Part shown: positions 1 through 10,500 of the stretch, piece by piece
How the letters are laid out: the number at the start of each line of letters is the position of its first letter
How positions within the stretch are numbered: the stretch's first letter is position 1
Assembly (NCBI GenBank): GCA_902762795.1
Contig: CACWPM010000012.1
Location: forward strand, 62,001 to 126,000
Length of the DNA stretch: 64,000 nt
Source: Fibrobacter succinogenes
GTDB lineage: Bacteria; Fibrobacterota; Fibrobacteria; Fibrobacterales; Fibrobacteraceae
Direction: 5' to 3'
Notes under the pieces: generated by a model
What the model was told of the DNA's origin: nothing
Databases searched by the model: none
The model's input: the letters and a program-made list of their open reading frames with translations, nothing else
Program-made: the position numbers and the translations under genes

Positions 1-248
1 ATGGCGAAACCATCCTGATCGACGAAGTGCTCACGCCGGACTCCAGCCGTTACTGGCCGGCCGACAAGTACCAGGTGGGCAAGAACCAGGAAAGCTTCGA
101 CAAGCAGTACGTTCGCGACTGGCTCGAAACGCTCGACTGGGGCAAGACCTATCCGGGTCCGGAAATTCCGCCGGAAGTCGTGAAGAACACGCTCGCCAAG
201 TACGAAGAAATCTTCGTGCGCCTCACCGGCAAGCAGCCCGAGCTTTAA
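1..248 (+). CDS. purC: SAICAR synthetase, C-terminal part (cut by window edge)
   Basis: Phosphoribosylaminoimidazole-succinocarboxamide synthase joins aspartate to CAIR in cytoplasmic purine synthesis. Only the last ~81 codons are present, read in the frame starting at base 3. The tail contains the family signature [14 protein letters not shown], followed by the conserved [12 protein letters not shown] stretch and a C-terminal helix ending in KQPEL. The stop is TAA at 246-248. The 5' part lies outside the window, so operon context upstream cannot be judged. A terminator lies about 135 bases downstream. Confidence 0.93.
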   Translation, partial: GETILIDEVLTPDSSRYWPADKYQVGKNQESFDKQYVRDWLETLDWGKTYPGPEIPPEVVKNTLAKYEEIFVRLTGKQPEL

Positions 249-249
249 T

Positions 250-378
250 AGACCGCTCGGCTCTATCGCATAAGCAAGAATGTGATTTCGCCTCGCTCTC
301 GCAACCACGCCTCGTTAATACGAGGCGTTTGTTGCTCACGGAGACCGCTCGACTCTATCGCATAAGCAAGAATGTGAT
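250..378. repeat. 37-bp direct repeat pair flanking a CGCCTCG hairpin
   Basis: Two 37-base copies (250-286 and 342-378) differ at one base and start GACCGCTCG. Between them is a perfect 8-bp hairpin, ACGCCTCG (307-314) and CGAGGCGT (321-328). The hairpin and the following TTTGTTGCTCACGG are an inverted relative of sequences at 43554-43591 and 43725-43751 beyond argJ. It begins two bases after the purC stop. Function unknown; it looks like a dispersed intergenic repeat. Confidence 0.75.
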
Positions 379-381
379 AAT

Positions 382-416
382 AAAAACGCGCAGACCTTCG
401 GGCCTGCGTTTTTTTC
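382..416. terminator. Terminator between purC and the converging lipoprotein gene
   Basis: GC-rich stem with a TTCG tetraloop (GCAGACC / GGCCTGC, one mismatch) flanked by an A-run on the left and a T-run on the right, so it can serve both converging genes. Confidence 0.8.
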
Positions 417-457
417 ATGTCGAAAAGCAATACCAATCGCGTCATGTTGAGAAGCCC

Positions 458-1732
458 TCACCATTCCAAGATATCATAATTCCTAGTAGCACGAACTTTT
501 TGCGGTTCCGTTACTTTCCACACAACATTTTTGCCGATGTTGCGGATGAGACGGAAACCGGCGTTCGCTCCACCATTGTAATTCGACTTGAAATATCCGT
601 AATTTATATCTTTCCATTCGGGAATTGTCGCATGAAAAATATTATTCTCATCTTTATTTAATAAAACTGTGTTGTCACCACCTTTTAAACAAGATGGACT
701 ATTTCTTAAAATTATGAATGGATTTCTTTCTTCAAAAAGAACATGCTCCCACACTAAGCCAAATATGTCATATAAACCATAGCCGTTAGGCAACAATTGA
801 CCAACAGGACTTGAATCGTAGAGGTCTTTACTCGTTCCAAATAAGGCGTAATCGAGTACATGTTTTAGTTTTGTATCTGCTGGATAATTACTCCATGGTG
901 CTTTATTTGTTTTGTCTCCGCCACGGGCTAACATCATCCATTCGTCATAATAGGGGAGACGATAACCATCAGATGTCGAATCCACAGAGACTTGAATAAA
1001 TTTCTTGTCATGATTTGTAAAATCAAAATATCCGATAACATATTTTCCCTTTGATATAATGCCTTGTTCTTTTTCGTTTGATTCTGAAAAGAGATAATAC
1101 GGTTTAAGTCCTTCGCGTACGCTTCGTGCGTTGGCGTATTCCATCGCCTGATACAAGAATACAGTATTTGCGGCGGAATCATGAGCATCGCATTTTTCAC
1201 TAGAAGTACGTTTTCTGGACAGCCACGCTGCATGGATTTCTTGTAAAATCATTGATTCAAAAGATGTCTGTGCTGGAACGCTATCCCACATCAGTTGCGT
1301 AAATTCGCAGTTTGTTACAGGATATTTATCCACCAGAAACGAACCCGTTATGTACGCAAGCCTTTTAGGATCTTTTTTGTTAAATCCTAATAGCACTTCT
1401 TCGTTCTTGAAATCAAGAAACTTCATGCCAACGGCTAAATTGATTTTATGCGAAATGCCGGAGTCGGGATATCTCACGCTAATGGTCGTGGCACCAATAA
1501 GCATCGGCGCTTGGATTTGCAAACACGAGTCGTTGAGGATTTTTGATTTTAACGAGGTTTCCCATGCGTGAACTTTCACATCCAAGCAAATCTTCACAGA
1601 ATCATTCTTTTCGATTTCGAGCCAAGTTTCTTCACCTAATGAATCGCGGCTTAATTCAACAGTTCTGATGCCATCAGAACATGCCAAGCAAAAGACGCAC
1701 AAAACATACAATGAGGTTTTGAAAAAATTCAT
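458..1732 (-). CDS. Lipoprotein with formylglycine-generating-enzyme-like (SUMF1) domain
   Basis: A 424-residue predicted lipoprotein: a hydrophobic leader ends in CLAC with Cys18 as the lipidation site. The C-terminal two thirds show the FGE-sulfatase fold landmarks in order: FLVDKYPVTNCEF near residue 130, YRLPYYDEWMMLARGG near 260, GLYDIFGLVWEHV near 320 and GGANAGFRLIRN near 390. True FGE enzymes oxidise a Cys to formylglycine; Fibrobacter has many lipoproteins with this fold whose activity is unproven, so I call it FGE-like only. It is probably exposed at an envelope membrane. The preceding 370 bases hold a dispersed hairpin repeat and no obvious strong Shine-Dalgarno. Confidence 0.8.
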   Translation of the reverse strand: MNFFKTSLYVLCVFCLACSDGIRTVELSRDSLGEETWLEIEKNDSVKICLDVKVHAWETSLKSKILNDSCLQIQAPMLIGATTISVRYPDSGISHKINLAVGMKFLDFKNEEVLLGFNKKDPKRLAYITGSFLVDKYPVTNCEFTQLMWDSVPAQTSFESMILQEIHAAWLSRKRTSSEKCDAHDSAANTVFLYQAMEYANARSVREGLKPYYLFSESNEKEQGIISKGKYVIGYFDFTNHDKKFIQVSVDSTSDGYRLPYYDEWMMLARGGDKTNKAPWSNYPADTKLKHVLDYALFGTSKDLYDSSPVGQLLPNGYGLYDIFGLVWEHVLFEERNPFIILRNSPSCLKGGDNTVLLNKDENNIFHATIPEWKDINYGYFKSNYNGGANAGFRLIRNIGKNVVWKVTEPQKVRATRNYDILEW

Positions 1733-1797
1733 CCAAACTCAATCCAAGCCAATATCTATATGGGAAAAATAGACAAAACAAAGGCTCGTCAACCACT

Positions 1798-2050
1798 TTT
1801 TTGCGATTTTGTGCTACCAAATTGTGCATTTTTTTAATTTTGGCAACACATTTTTTACTTTATCTACACCATTTTTACAAGGGTCCAGCGATTTTGTGCT
1901 ACCAAATTTGCATTTTTTCCACTTTTGGTAACACAAAACACCTCGAAAACCGTACGACAGCCCTCAAAAGTACTTAATTTGTCAAAAATTTGTGTTACCA
2001 AAAAGCTTCATTTCAAGATTTTAGTAGCACTTTTTCGTAAAAAGGCTATT
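1798..2050. repeat. Three-hairpin dispersed repeat, copy A
   Basis: Fills most of the 1733-2106 gap. Three imperfect palindromes of the form GTGYTACCAAA ... TTTGGYAACAC start at 1811, 1896 and 1992 (spacing 85 and 96). A second copy with the same order and almost identical spacing lies at 40860-41110; the outer pair is G-C here and A-T there. Flanking blocks such as GCGATTTT and ATTTTTTACTTT are also shared. No coding potential seen. Confidence 0.8.
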
Positions 2051-2106
2051 GTTACGCTCGAGAAAAAAGCAAATCGAGCTTTTGAACAACAGGCGTGAAG
2101 CGAAAA

Positions 2107-2916
2107 TCACTCCAGATAGCATTCCCGCAACGCATCTACAGTCGCCATGGGCACATGCATCCGCTGTGTAATGAAATTCAGAAGCGAACCACATTCCGCA
2201 TTGATGCGCTTGAGAGGTATTTCAAGATATTCGCGTTTGACGCTCACCAAGAAATGCAAAATTTCGAGCTGCTCTTCAGTCATCCCCGATTCGCAGCCTT
2301 TCTCAACCATGACTTCGAGCTGTTTGCGGTACGATTTTTCGGATTCCGTATAATCTTCTAAAATAGCGTTATCATCGGCACCGAGAGCAGCAAGCATCAA
2401 CGCCGAGCAAAAACCGGCACGGTCCTTACCCGAAGTGCAGTGCCATAGTACCGGCGCGCCTTTTTGCGCAAGAATCGTTTCAAAAACTTTCGCGTACTGT
2501 CTGTTCGCATAATCGCTATCGACAAAATAATTGTAGAGTTTATCCTTCAGCAGAGACGCCACTGGATGGCGAGCAATACCAAAAAGGAATTCCATAAAAT
2601 TCATGCCCGTCAAAGAAGGAATCTGTAATTTATTAAAAACATCGCCATGCACGATTTTATCGATAACAGGAATCGAGACCATCGACATTCCTTCAAGGAA
2701 CTTATCCGGCTTTTGCTTGTTTTCAAAATCCGAACGCAGATCAATCACTAAACGCACGTCAAAATCGTCACGCAAACGGAGCAAATCATGTTCCGACGCC
2801 TTAGACAAGTTCCCACTACGGAAAAGCAAGTTGTGCTTGACATAAGTACCACCCGCAGGAATCCCGCCGAGCTGTCGGGCATTGTCAATCGTTTCGAACT
2901 TTAAAACATTAGCCAT
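2107..2916 (-). CDS. Tyrosine/serine phosphatase-like protein (Y_phosphatase3 type)
   Basis: About 269 residues. The N-terminus NARQLGGIPAG, the LFRSGNLSKAS segment and the P-loop HCTSGKDR (residues 159-166) are the marks of the bacterial tyrosine-phosphatase family PF13350, in which Cys is the nucleophile and Arg binds phosphate; all are intact. Likely cytoplasmic, removing phosphate from protein Tyr/Ser or a phospholipid. I chose the ATG at 2916 because AAAGGGGGG lies just upstream; a start nine codons earlier (2943) is open but has no ribosome site. Lies alone, with its own upstream gap. Substrate not deducible. Confidence 0.85.
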   Translation of the reverse strand: MANVLKFETIDNARQLGGIPAGGTYVKHNLLFRSGNLSKASEHDLLRLRDDFDVRLVIDLRSDFENKQKPDKFLEGMSMVSIPVIDKIVHGDVFNKLQIPSLTGMNFMEFLFGIARHPVASLLKDKLYNYFVDSDYANRQYAKVFETILAQKGAPVLWHCTSGKDRAGFCSALMLAALGADDNAILEDYTESEKSYRKQLEVMVEKGCESGMTEEQLEILHFLVSVKREYLEIPLKRINAECGSLLNFITQRMHVPMATVDALRECYLE

Positions 2917-3036
2917 AGGCCCCCCTTTTATTGACTTTGTCATGCCCCAGAAAGCGAGTACATCCCATTCCTTTTTTTGAAAAGGGGTTTCCCGATTAAA
3001 TCGGGATTGACAATTTCTTCTTACAGTCTACTTCAT

Positions 3037-3729
3037 TCACTTTTTCACAATTCTCAGCACGCCCTGTTTATTGTATTCGGGCGAGTCTTTCGAAAAGAAC
3101 GTCTTGGATTCTTGACGAAGCACATAACGTTCGTCATCGCCCCAATCAATAACACTCCCCGACTTCGCCGGAACGCCATCTCCGAACAAGCTGTCGGCAG
3201 CCATCAAGAGTGCTTCTTCAGGATCTTCAATCGCTTTCGAGATGCACAAATCCGGCAAAGCAAACACGGCAAGCCCAAGCGTATAAAGAGTCTCGCCCGA
3301 ATCGATGATGTTGATCCACGCATCCATCGGGTATTCGCCATCTGCAAATTCTTCTTCGAATGCATCGGCTGTCCATGCGGTACCAGACTGTTGCATATAA
3401 ACGCCTATCGCCTTGGCTGCAAACATTTTCGAAATAGCAGCATTCACCATTTCAACGTCATCAAAGCTCTTCACGCATCCGAGCAGGAACAGAAGCGATT
3501 TATGCCCAACAATGGCCTTTTCCTCTTCTTCCGTCAAATCATTACGTTCCTTGAATATATCCAAGAGATCCGCAGAAGCACCCTGACGGACAATGTTAAA
3601 CTGCACGCTGCATCCAGGAATCATCAGCGTCTTGGTATCGGCCATCACCTTGACATTTTCGGTAATCACAAAAGGTTCATCAACAGCAACAGGAAGTGGG
3701 AAGGCAAGAACAAATTGATTCATATTCAT
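3037..3729 (-). CDS. Conserved hypothetical protein, possibly DUF4261-like
   Basis: 230 residues, no signal peptide or membrane segment, acidic. The segment AKAIGVYMQQSGTAWTADAF followed by a pattern of short beta strands (PMDAWINIIDSGETLYTLGL) recalls the DUF4261 family, but this is from memory and weak. The start ATG overlaps the stop of the upstream glycosyltransferase (ATGA at 3726-3729), with GAGAG ahead, so it is translated as part of that operon. A hairpin CCCGATTAAATCGGG at 2992-3006 follows the stop. Function unknown; coupling suggests a link to envelope glycan work or simple hitch-hiking. Confidence 0.75.
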   Translation of the reverse strand: MNMNQFVLAFPLPVAVDEPFVITENVKVMADTKTLMIPGCSVQFNIVRQGASADLLDIFKERNDLTEEEEKAIVGHKSLLFLLGCVKSFDDVEMVNAAISKMFAAKAIGVYMQQSGTAWTADAFEEEFADGEYPMDAWINIIDSGETLYTLGLAVFALPDLCISKAIEDPEEALLMAADSLFGDGVPAKSGSVIDWGDDERYVLRQESKTFFSKDSPEYNKQGVLRIVKK

Positions 3730-4967
3730 CTCTCTTTTATTTTTCGAACAATATTTTCAACAGCCGCACGTAGCAAATTCCCGTTTCCGAGTTTCGGCAT
3801 CCTGACACAATTTTCAAAAGCCTTAGTCAGAGTTTCCGCAGATAACTTATCTGCCGGAATTTCAACCGCATACCCCGCTTTCGACAAATCGCGCGCAAGA
3901 AAAACCTGTTCAAACTGTCCGGGTGTCGGTACAAATATACATTTTGCCCCGAGTTCAGCCATATCCATCACGGTGCTATAACCGCCTCGGCTAACGACAT
4001 AAGCGCTATGTTTCACGATATCCGCAAAAGCTTCACTGGCAAGGTGCGTATGGTACTCGATATTCCCTTCCGTCCAACATTTACGTCCCACCGAAGGTTT
4101 CCCGAGAAGCATGATATGGCGTCCGGGAATACTTAAAAGCGCATTGCGCAATTGCAGTTCAAACTGAGTACGAGCCGGTTCTACGCCCGATACTATAGCC
4201 GCGACTTTGTATCTCGTGACATTTCCCAAAGCATTCCATTCAACGCTCGCGGAACGCGCTAAAAATTCTGAAACGCTCATCAAATCCACATTATCGTCGA
4301 GATCGTCCATTCCAGAATTTTTTACAGACCCCGAAGCATCGGTCGCTTTTGCGTTCAAGGCGGCAGCATCGGTCTCTTCGCCCGCACATTCAGAAAATCT
4401 CGAAAGAGTTCCCACATAACGGAGCGGTTTACTGCCCGGGGTCGCTCCCGAATGCGAAAGAATCCCCGCATATCCCGGGAAAAATTCAATGTCGGGCACC
4501 CAGACTTCGTCAAACTTGCGCATCACTAATCCATGCCACATCACCCCTATGCCTTCAAACGCCGAAAAAGCTCGCGGAAACGCGATCCGACGTTGGTGAG
4601 TCATATAGATATTGTACGCTCTCTTGGAATAAAAAGCAAAACGGTTGTCTGAAAACAGAATGTCGTAACCGTGGCGCTCTACCATTTCCTCGGCAAAGTG
4701 ACGCTCATAGCGCATCACGGAGTTCAGGTGGATGCTATTTTTCAGCAACCAGAGCGCCATGTTATAACCGTGCTTTGGATAAACTATATTATAACTCGGC
4801 GCTAGACGCTGTCTGAGATCCGGAAACACTTCGCGGAAGAAATTCGCATTCGCCTTCACGACGGCAATTTCCACCTCGGCACCGGCCCGCAGGAACTCAC
4901 GTATAACGGGGACACAACGAGTTGCATGCCCAAGTCCCCAATCTAACGGAGCTACAAGGACTTTCAT
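3726..4967 (-). CDS. MurG-like glycosyltransferase (GT28 superfamily)
   Basis: 413 residues. The N-terminus MKVLVAPLDWGLGHATRC carries the Gly-rich GLGHATR loop of two-domain GT-B transferases that act on lipid-linked acceptors (MurG, diacylglycerol glucosyltransferase). The C-terminal domain has SRGGYSTVMDMAELGAKCIFVPTP around residue 330, the nucleotide-sugar site. Expected to act at the inner face of the cytoplasmic membrane; donor and acceptor unknown. Residues ~190-250 (SECAGEETDAAAL...) form an Ala/Asp-rich stretch between the domains that may be an inserted linker. Start and stop overlap both neighbours by ATGA, so it is co-translated with the membrane transferase and the unknown protein. 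Confidence 0.85.
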   Translation of the reverse strand: MKVLVAPLDWGLGHATRCVPVIREFLRAGAEVEIAVVKANANFFREVFPDLRQRLAPSYNIVYPKHGYNMALWLLKNSIHLNSVMRYERHFAEEMVERHGYDILFSDNRFAFYSKRAYNIYMTHQRRIAFPRAFSAFEGIGVMWHGLVMRKFDEVWVPDIEFFPGYAGILSHSGATPGSKPLRYVGTLSRFSECAGEETDAAALNAKATDASGSVKNSGMDDLDDNVDLMSVSEFLARSASVEWNALGNVTRYKVAAIVSGVEPARTQFELQLRNALLSIPGRHIMLLGKPSVGRKCWTEGNIEYHTHLASEAFADIVKHSAYVVSRGGYSTVMDMAELGAKCIFVPTPGQFEQVFLARDLSKAGYAVEIPADKLSAETLTKAFENCVRMPKLGNGNLLRAAVENIVRKIKER

Positions 4968-7504
4968 TTTTCAGCCTCTAGCCAGGCATCAGCCCAGTCG
5001 CCGTGATCACAATCCTTGTCATCGCCCATCAACACTCTCAAATTGATAGACTTTGCACCCTTGATATTCAATCGCAAGCGCTCCTTGTCAGTCGTATACA
5101 ATTTCTTGGAGTGGTATATTTCACGGCCATCCGCCTCTACGGCAAAGTAAGCACCATCGCCACAAGCGCTCTCGTCATCGAGTCCAATGACCACATTCAG
5201 CCAATCATAGCTACGGGAAAGAGCATATTCGATAGATGAATTTGCATGACTACCGATGCCATAGCGGAACGGTTCGCCATCGATAGTAATTTTATGATGG
5301 TCAACAGTCTCGTTCATCTGCGGATTTCCCCATTCCTGGAAGAACTTGTGCATCTTGAGTTTCGACAGGAGCGCCACATTCGGAGCATCGACAAAAAAAT
5401 CACGGTACGTCACGAGCGTGTCTTCATCAGGCATGTAGCAGCTTAGAACAACACGATTCATGCCGGCCCTTATCTTTGCAGAATCCAACAGCAGCGTATC
5501 CGCACTGTTCGAGACTAGCATTTCGCCTTGGTTTTTATCGTTCACCTTGTAATCGCAGGCAATGGATTCCGGGAAACGCTTGTTCACGACAATCATGCCG
5601 TTATCTTCATCGGTCACCATGAAGTTCTGTGCGTAATGAGAAACACCCTTCTTCGAAATAATCTTGTAAATGGCAAGCCCATAGCCAAACAGTCGAGCTT
5701 CCATCAACACGCGTTCATTTTTGAAATCACTAAGGATATCGTCAATCTGGTCTGTTGTCTTGAAGCCCACGACGCGGCTTGCACGATTGACTTTTCCGTA
5801 GCCGTCCTGACCACGAACAAGGTAAATATTTCCGCCTGACTTTTGCAACCATTCCGCAAACGTTTCCGTACTCCAGCTCTTAAACGAACTTTCACTAAAC
5901 GAAGTGTGCCCGGAAGCAAGCATTTGCCATGGTCTTGCATAAATAAATACGGAATTTTTCGGATATTTTGCAAGTTCCGTATTCAAGAAATCTTCTTCGG
6001 CCAATAGTTTATTCTTATAATAGAGCATGTTCGCCTTGTAGCTCGGGGCATGGTAAAGCATAAGGCCGACAGACAATGCACAAGCGACTCCCATGACGAT
6101 TTTTGCAGCAGCATCATCTTTCATCTTCGTCGTAAAGACAAGCGCGTCGTAAAGTCCAAGAGCCATCAAAAGTGCAAACAAAGGAAGTGCAACAAGTACA
6201 TAGCGTTGGTTGATATCAATCGTAAACGTTCCCGACACGTTCAAGAGGATTACAAAAATCTGTAAGCAGAACGTAATTCCTAGAACAAACCCGCGCACAT
6301 AACGGTGAGAATATATCATGCGGAACAGGAGCCACACCGTTGAAAGGAGCAAAATCACGGTGAACGTCGTATAGAACGGATTTTCCATGATGCCGCCAAA
6401 CGAAGCATCCGTCTTAAGATTCATCATGACTTCGATATTCGTCTTGAGGTTGAACCAAAAATTTTCAAGCGAGTGCGCCGCATGGGTTCCGCCCTGGAAA
6501 TCATACCCACGGTACGCAGCCATCGTATTGATAGAAGGCCAACTCACCGCAATCGCAGAAGCGACAAATGCCGGCAAACGGTAAGGCTTTTCAAGGAAAT
6601 AACGGTAATAGAAAAGCGCAAACGGGATAAACGCAAACACCGTTTCTTGGCGAGTCTGGGCAAAAAATCCAAGCAGCGGAACAGTCAAGAGGAAATGCTT
6701 CCAGGTGACCTTGTTCGTCGGCACAAAAGCGTACCACGCCATGAGAACCGCAAGTAAGAGTATGTAGAGGACTTCAGTCGAGGCCGATCGCGACTGCAAC
6801 AAATAAATCGGCATGCCCCCCAGGAACGCCGTTGCCGCAAGCGCAAGCTTATCGCTCTTGAACCATTTCGAGAGAGCGAGAAAAAACGCAATCAAGCTCA
6901 AGATATAGAACGGATAGTTCACCATCAAAGCCGTATCGCGATTAGGCGCCATGAAGTTGAACACAAGCGAATAGACAAACCCTAACGCCTTGCCCTTGAA
7001 GTTGTTCACTTCGGTCTTGCAGTCCAGGACGCCATCCGTCCAAACGCCCTCGTTACAGACACCGCCCGAATGCTGGAAATACATCTGGAGTCCCATCGAT
7101 TCCCAGCTCGTCTCGTCGCTCAAGACTCGGTGCGTATTGCCGATGTTTCCAAAGATGAATACCGAGAAGACGATAAGCAAAAGCGCAAGCCCGCAAAAGC
7201 TTTTTCCGCTCGGTAAAAATTCCCGGATATGTTTTGCCACAAATGGCGCATTGACAACAGCACCTGCCACGAGCAGCAAGAACGTGAGAAGGATAGAGTA
7301 GTAACCCCACTCTATATCCCAGTGACGCGCGTAAGATACGGACAAGTTGTTGAAGATAAGGAAAGCGGATACGAGTACAAACATCGTAACCGCCAACATA
7401 ATATTCTGAGGTTTATCCCACTGAAGGGTACTTTTCCATTCCATAAAGGATTGACGCAAAGACTTAGGCTTCACATCAACCCTTCCAAACTGTTCATTTT
7501 TCAT
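4964..7504 (-). CDS. Polytopic membrane glycosyltransferase (GT39-like) with C-terminal NPCBM domain
   Basis: 846 residues. After a short cytoplasmic N-terminus there are about a dozen hydrophobic segments to residue ~490, with an acidic first outer loop (SDETSWESMG), as in polyprenyl-phosphate-sugar transferases of the GT39/ArnT type. A soluble part follows, and the last ~125 residues (HKFFQEWGNPQMNETVDHHK..., GIGSHANSSIEYAL, WLNVVIGLDDES) match the NPCBM putative carbohydrate-binding module. Likely moves a sugar from a lipid carrier to an envelope glycan on the outer face. TATATTT lies 8 bases before the ATG, within the short gap after the upstream gene, so a promoter here and a nearly leaderless message are possible. 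Confidence 0.82.
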   Translation of the reverse strand: MKNEQFGRVDVKPKSLRQSFMEWKSTLQWDKPQNIMLAVTMFVLVSAFLIFNNLSVSYARHWDIEWGYYSILLTFLLLVAGAVVNAPFVAKHIREFLPSGKSFCGLALLLIVFSVFIFGNIGNTHRVLSDETSWESMGLQMYFQHSGGVCNEGVWTDGVLDCKTEVNNFKGKALGFVYSLVFNFMAPNRDTALMVNYPFYILSLIAFFLALSKWFKSDKLALAATAFLGGMPIYLLQSRSASTEVLYILLLAVLMAWYAFVPTNKVTWKHFLLTVPLLGFFAQTRQETVFAFIPFALFYYRYFLEKPYRLPAFVASAIAVSWPSINTMAAYRGYDFQGGTHAAHSLENFWFNLKTNIEVMMNLKTDASFGGIMENPFYTTFTVILLLSTVWLLFRMIYSHRYVRGFVLGITFCLQIFVILLNVSGTFTIDINQRYVLVALPLFALLMALGLYDALVFTTKMKDDAAAKIVMGVACALSVGLMLYHAPSYKANMLYYKNKLLAEEDFLNTELAKYPKNSVFIYARPWQMLASGHTSFSESSFKSWSTETFAEWLQKSGGNIYLVRGQDGYGKVNRASRVVGFKTTDQIDDILSDFKNERVLMEARLFGYGLAIYKIISKKGVSHYAQNFMVTDEDNGMIVVNKRFPESIACDYKVNDKNQGEMLVSNSADTLLLDSAKIRAGMNRVVLSCYMPDEDTLVTYRDFFVDAPNVALLSKLKMHKFFQEWGNPQMNETVDHHKITIDGEPFRYGIGSHANSSIEYALSRSYDWLNVVIGLDDESACGDGAYFAVEADGREIYHSKKLYTTDKERLRLNIKGAKSINLRVLMGDDKDCDHGDWADAWLEAEK

Positions 7505-7522
7505 AGTACGCTAAATATAACT

Positions 7523-10500
7523 TTATGCAGAAACTCCAAGGCGTTCCTTCGCGATTTTTTTGCCAGTTTGTACGTCAAATTTACCAGAACCAAGTTTCGG
7601 GAGTTCATCTAGCTTGAGAACAGCACCAGGAATCATCAATGCCGGGAGCCCAATTTGACGTAGCATGGTCTTGACATCGTCTTCAGGTTTATCTCCCGAA
7701 TAAAGAAGTACGATTTTTTCGCCTTTCGTTCCGTCCGGGACCGCGACCGCAAAATGGTCGATTTCATCGAATAAAGGATTTTCCGAAATTTTGAAATCAA
7801 CGGCACCGAGGCTCACCATTTCACCGCCGAGTTTTGCAAATCGGCTATAACGGTCCACGATTGTCAAAAAGCCGTCTTCGTCGATATGTCCCTTGTCGCC
7901 CGTCTTGTACCAGCGGCGTCCATTGAACATGGCGATTGCATTTTGAGTGCGTTCCGGATCGTTCAAATACCCCTTCATGATCTGTGCGCCACCGATCAAA
8001 ATCAAGCCATCCGTCCCAAGCGGGAGTTCTTCGAGAGTATCCGGATCCACAATGCGGAACTGACACCCCGGCATAGGCACGCCCACCGTTCCAGGCTTAT
8101 TACCAACTACAACAGTTTTAAAATCATCAAGCAAGAAATCCTTTGTATTGACGGAAGCCACCGGAGTCGTTTCGGTACAACCAAAGCCTTCGAAAATTTC
8201 AAGTTTAAACTTGGTTCTGTACAAATTGCGAATATCCTCGCGGATCTTTTCGGCACCCGCAAAAATGCAGCGCACATGTTCAAACATCAGTGGATGGATA
8301 TAGCGGCTCGTGCCCCACATGCGAAGGAACGTCCCTGTCGCAACCATAATCGTCACCTTGAATTCCGCGGCCATGCGGCCGATCAGGCGGATATCCGTCG
8401 GGTCCGGGCACGTTGCTACCGGAATGCCTTCGACCATGCAAAGCATCGTCGTAATCGAAAAACCAAACGCATGGAACATCGGCAAAAGCCCGAGGAACAC
8501 ATCTTCCGGCCCCACGTTGATAACGCTTGCACATTGTTTGATGTTACCCATCAAATTGAAATGCGTGAGCTCCACGCCCTTAGGTGTTCCTTCGGACCCC
8601 GAACTGAATATAATCGTCGCCACATCGTCAAGGTTCACTTTCTTGAAGAATCTCCTTTCGAGATACCAAGCGGGGAGCAACATCACACGCAAGAAGTTCA
8701 GAATAAGCTTGGGCTTTTTCACATACTGCTTGCCCAAATCTTCCATATAATAAACCTTATAGTTGCATAGCAGTTTCCCTTCGAGATCCACGCCTTTCTG
8801 TTTTAACTTATCTACAAACGCATGGGCGGTCACAATAGTCCTGACGTGAGCGACCTTGCAACAATAATCCATCGTCTCCGGCGAACTGGAATAATTCAGG
8901 TTGCAAACGGTCTTAGCCTTGATAAGCATCGCGAGGTTCGTAAAAATTCCAGGCCCAGAAGGAGGAATCAAAATTCCGACGCACTTTTCATCCCTGCCTA
9001 AAAGTTTGTCAAAAATATTGGCAAACGTGAGCGCTGCCGTTGCAAGCGAATATCCCGAAAAATGTTTTCCATCCGGACTAAACACCACCGGTGAACTTTT
9101 CCTGCGCTTGGCGGCCCGGATCCAGCTACTTGCAACCGGACGAAGCCTACGGATATACGCTTCCCAAGCCGTAATCGAGAGTTCCTGAATAGCGCGCATC
9201 ATCTGCACATTGCCGCAATCGACAGGCATGGGCATTCCAAACGCAACCGAAACAATGCGACCACCGCTGTGCACCGTATCTTGATAGCCTGCGCTTGCCA
9301 TGGAATAAGAACTTCCCCACAAGCCTTGCACGTACAAAGGAAGAAGCACAAGGTTCGGCACATCCTTGATTGCGGAACTATAATCCATACGGAAGCGGTT
9401 CACATTGCCCGTCGGGGAAAGCGCATTTTCGGGGAAAACCACGATAGCCTCGCCGCGTAAAAGCGACTCATGAGCCTCCTGCATAGCTCTTTCGGGGTGC
9501 GCCAGGTCCAGGTCGATGACATTCATCTGCGAAAGAATCAAACGCACATACCATTTTTCGTACGAACGGCGGCTCAACACAAAGCGGAGCGGTCGCGGAC
9601 TAGCCATCTGAATAAGAGCCCAGTCGATGTAGGATATATGGTTACTGACAAGGAAAACAGGGCCTTCCCACGGCAAATTCTTGAGACCGTTGACGATAAA
9701 CTTATAATGGAGCGAAAGCGTGGTGCGGAGCAACTGGCGCAACAGCGACTGCGGCATAATCCACAACGCCCAAATCGTAGCACCCGTGCAGAAAATTCCA
9801 AGCACAAAGAACAAGTCCATGCGGTCCAGTCCAAGCAACCGCATCGACAAAATCGCAAACACGTCGAACGCAATTACGCATACGTTCTGCACCATGTTGT
9901 TCACAGCTAGCACATGGCCCGCAGACCTCGGCTTCGAATTGTACAGGAGCAACGCAAACATCGGAAGCATGTACATGCCCGCGCAAAAGCCGAGCAACGC
10001 AAACGCAATCGCATTATAAGGCCTCGGGATAAAAGGTATCAGATAAATCAAAATAGCAGACCCCGCCGTCCCCATCGGCACAAGCCCGGTCTCTATAAAG
10101 TTGTTCGACATGCGCATGGCAAACGTAAAGCCGCCAATCAACCCAATAGCAGCTCCCAGAATCGCGTAATTCACCAGAGCATCCAAGCCGAAAAGCGAAC
10201 CCGAACAGAATTGGTCCTGTATGACAAAAACCATAAGGAAAATCAAGACCCAGAACATCGAAAGTCCGATAATGGACTGACGGATGCCGCGGTTGCTCCA
10301 CGCCTTCGAGAACTTGCGACGCGCAAAAACGAGGTTCCAGTAACGCTCCCACGGGAACTTCAAATCACGATCGTAACCACCAATTGCCGGAAGGCGCAAC
10401 GCAAAAAAAATCCCGAGCAACTGCAATACGCCCACTGCGACAAGAACGGGCCAGCACACATTGTACAAACTCGCAAAAGCAAGTCCAAGCCCCGTCAACA

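Noticed and set aside
1811-2030. Integron attC-like sites
   Set aside because: Palindromes lack attC core sites and no integrase or cassette genes are present.
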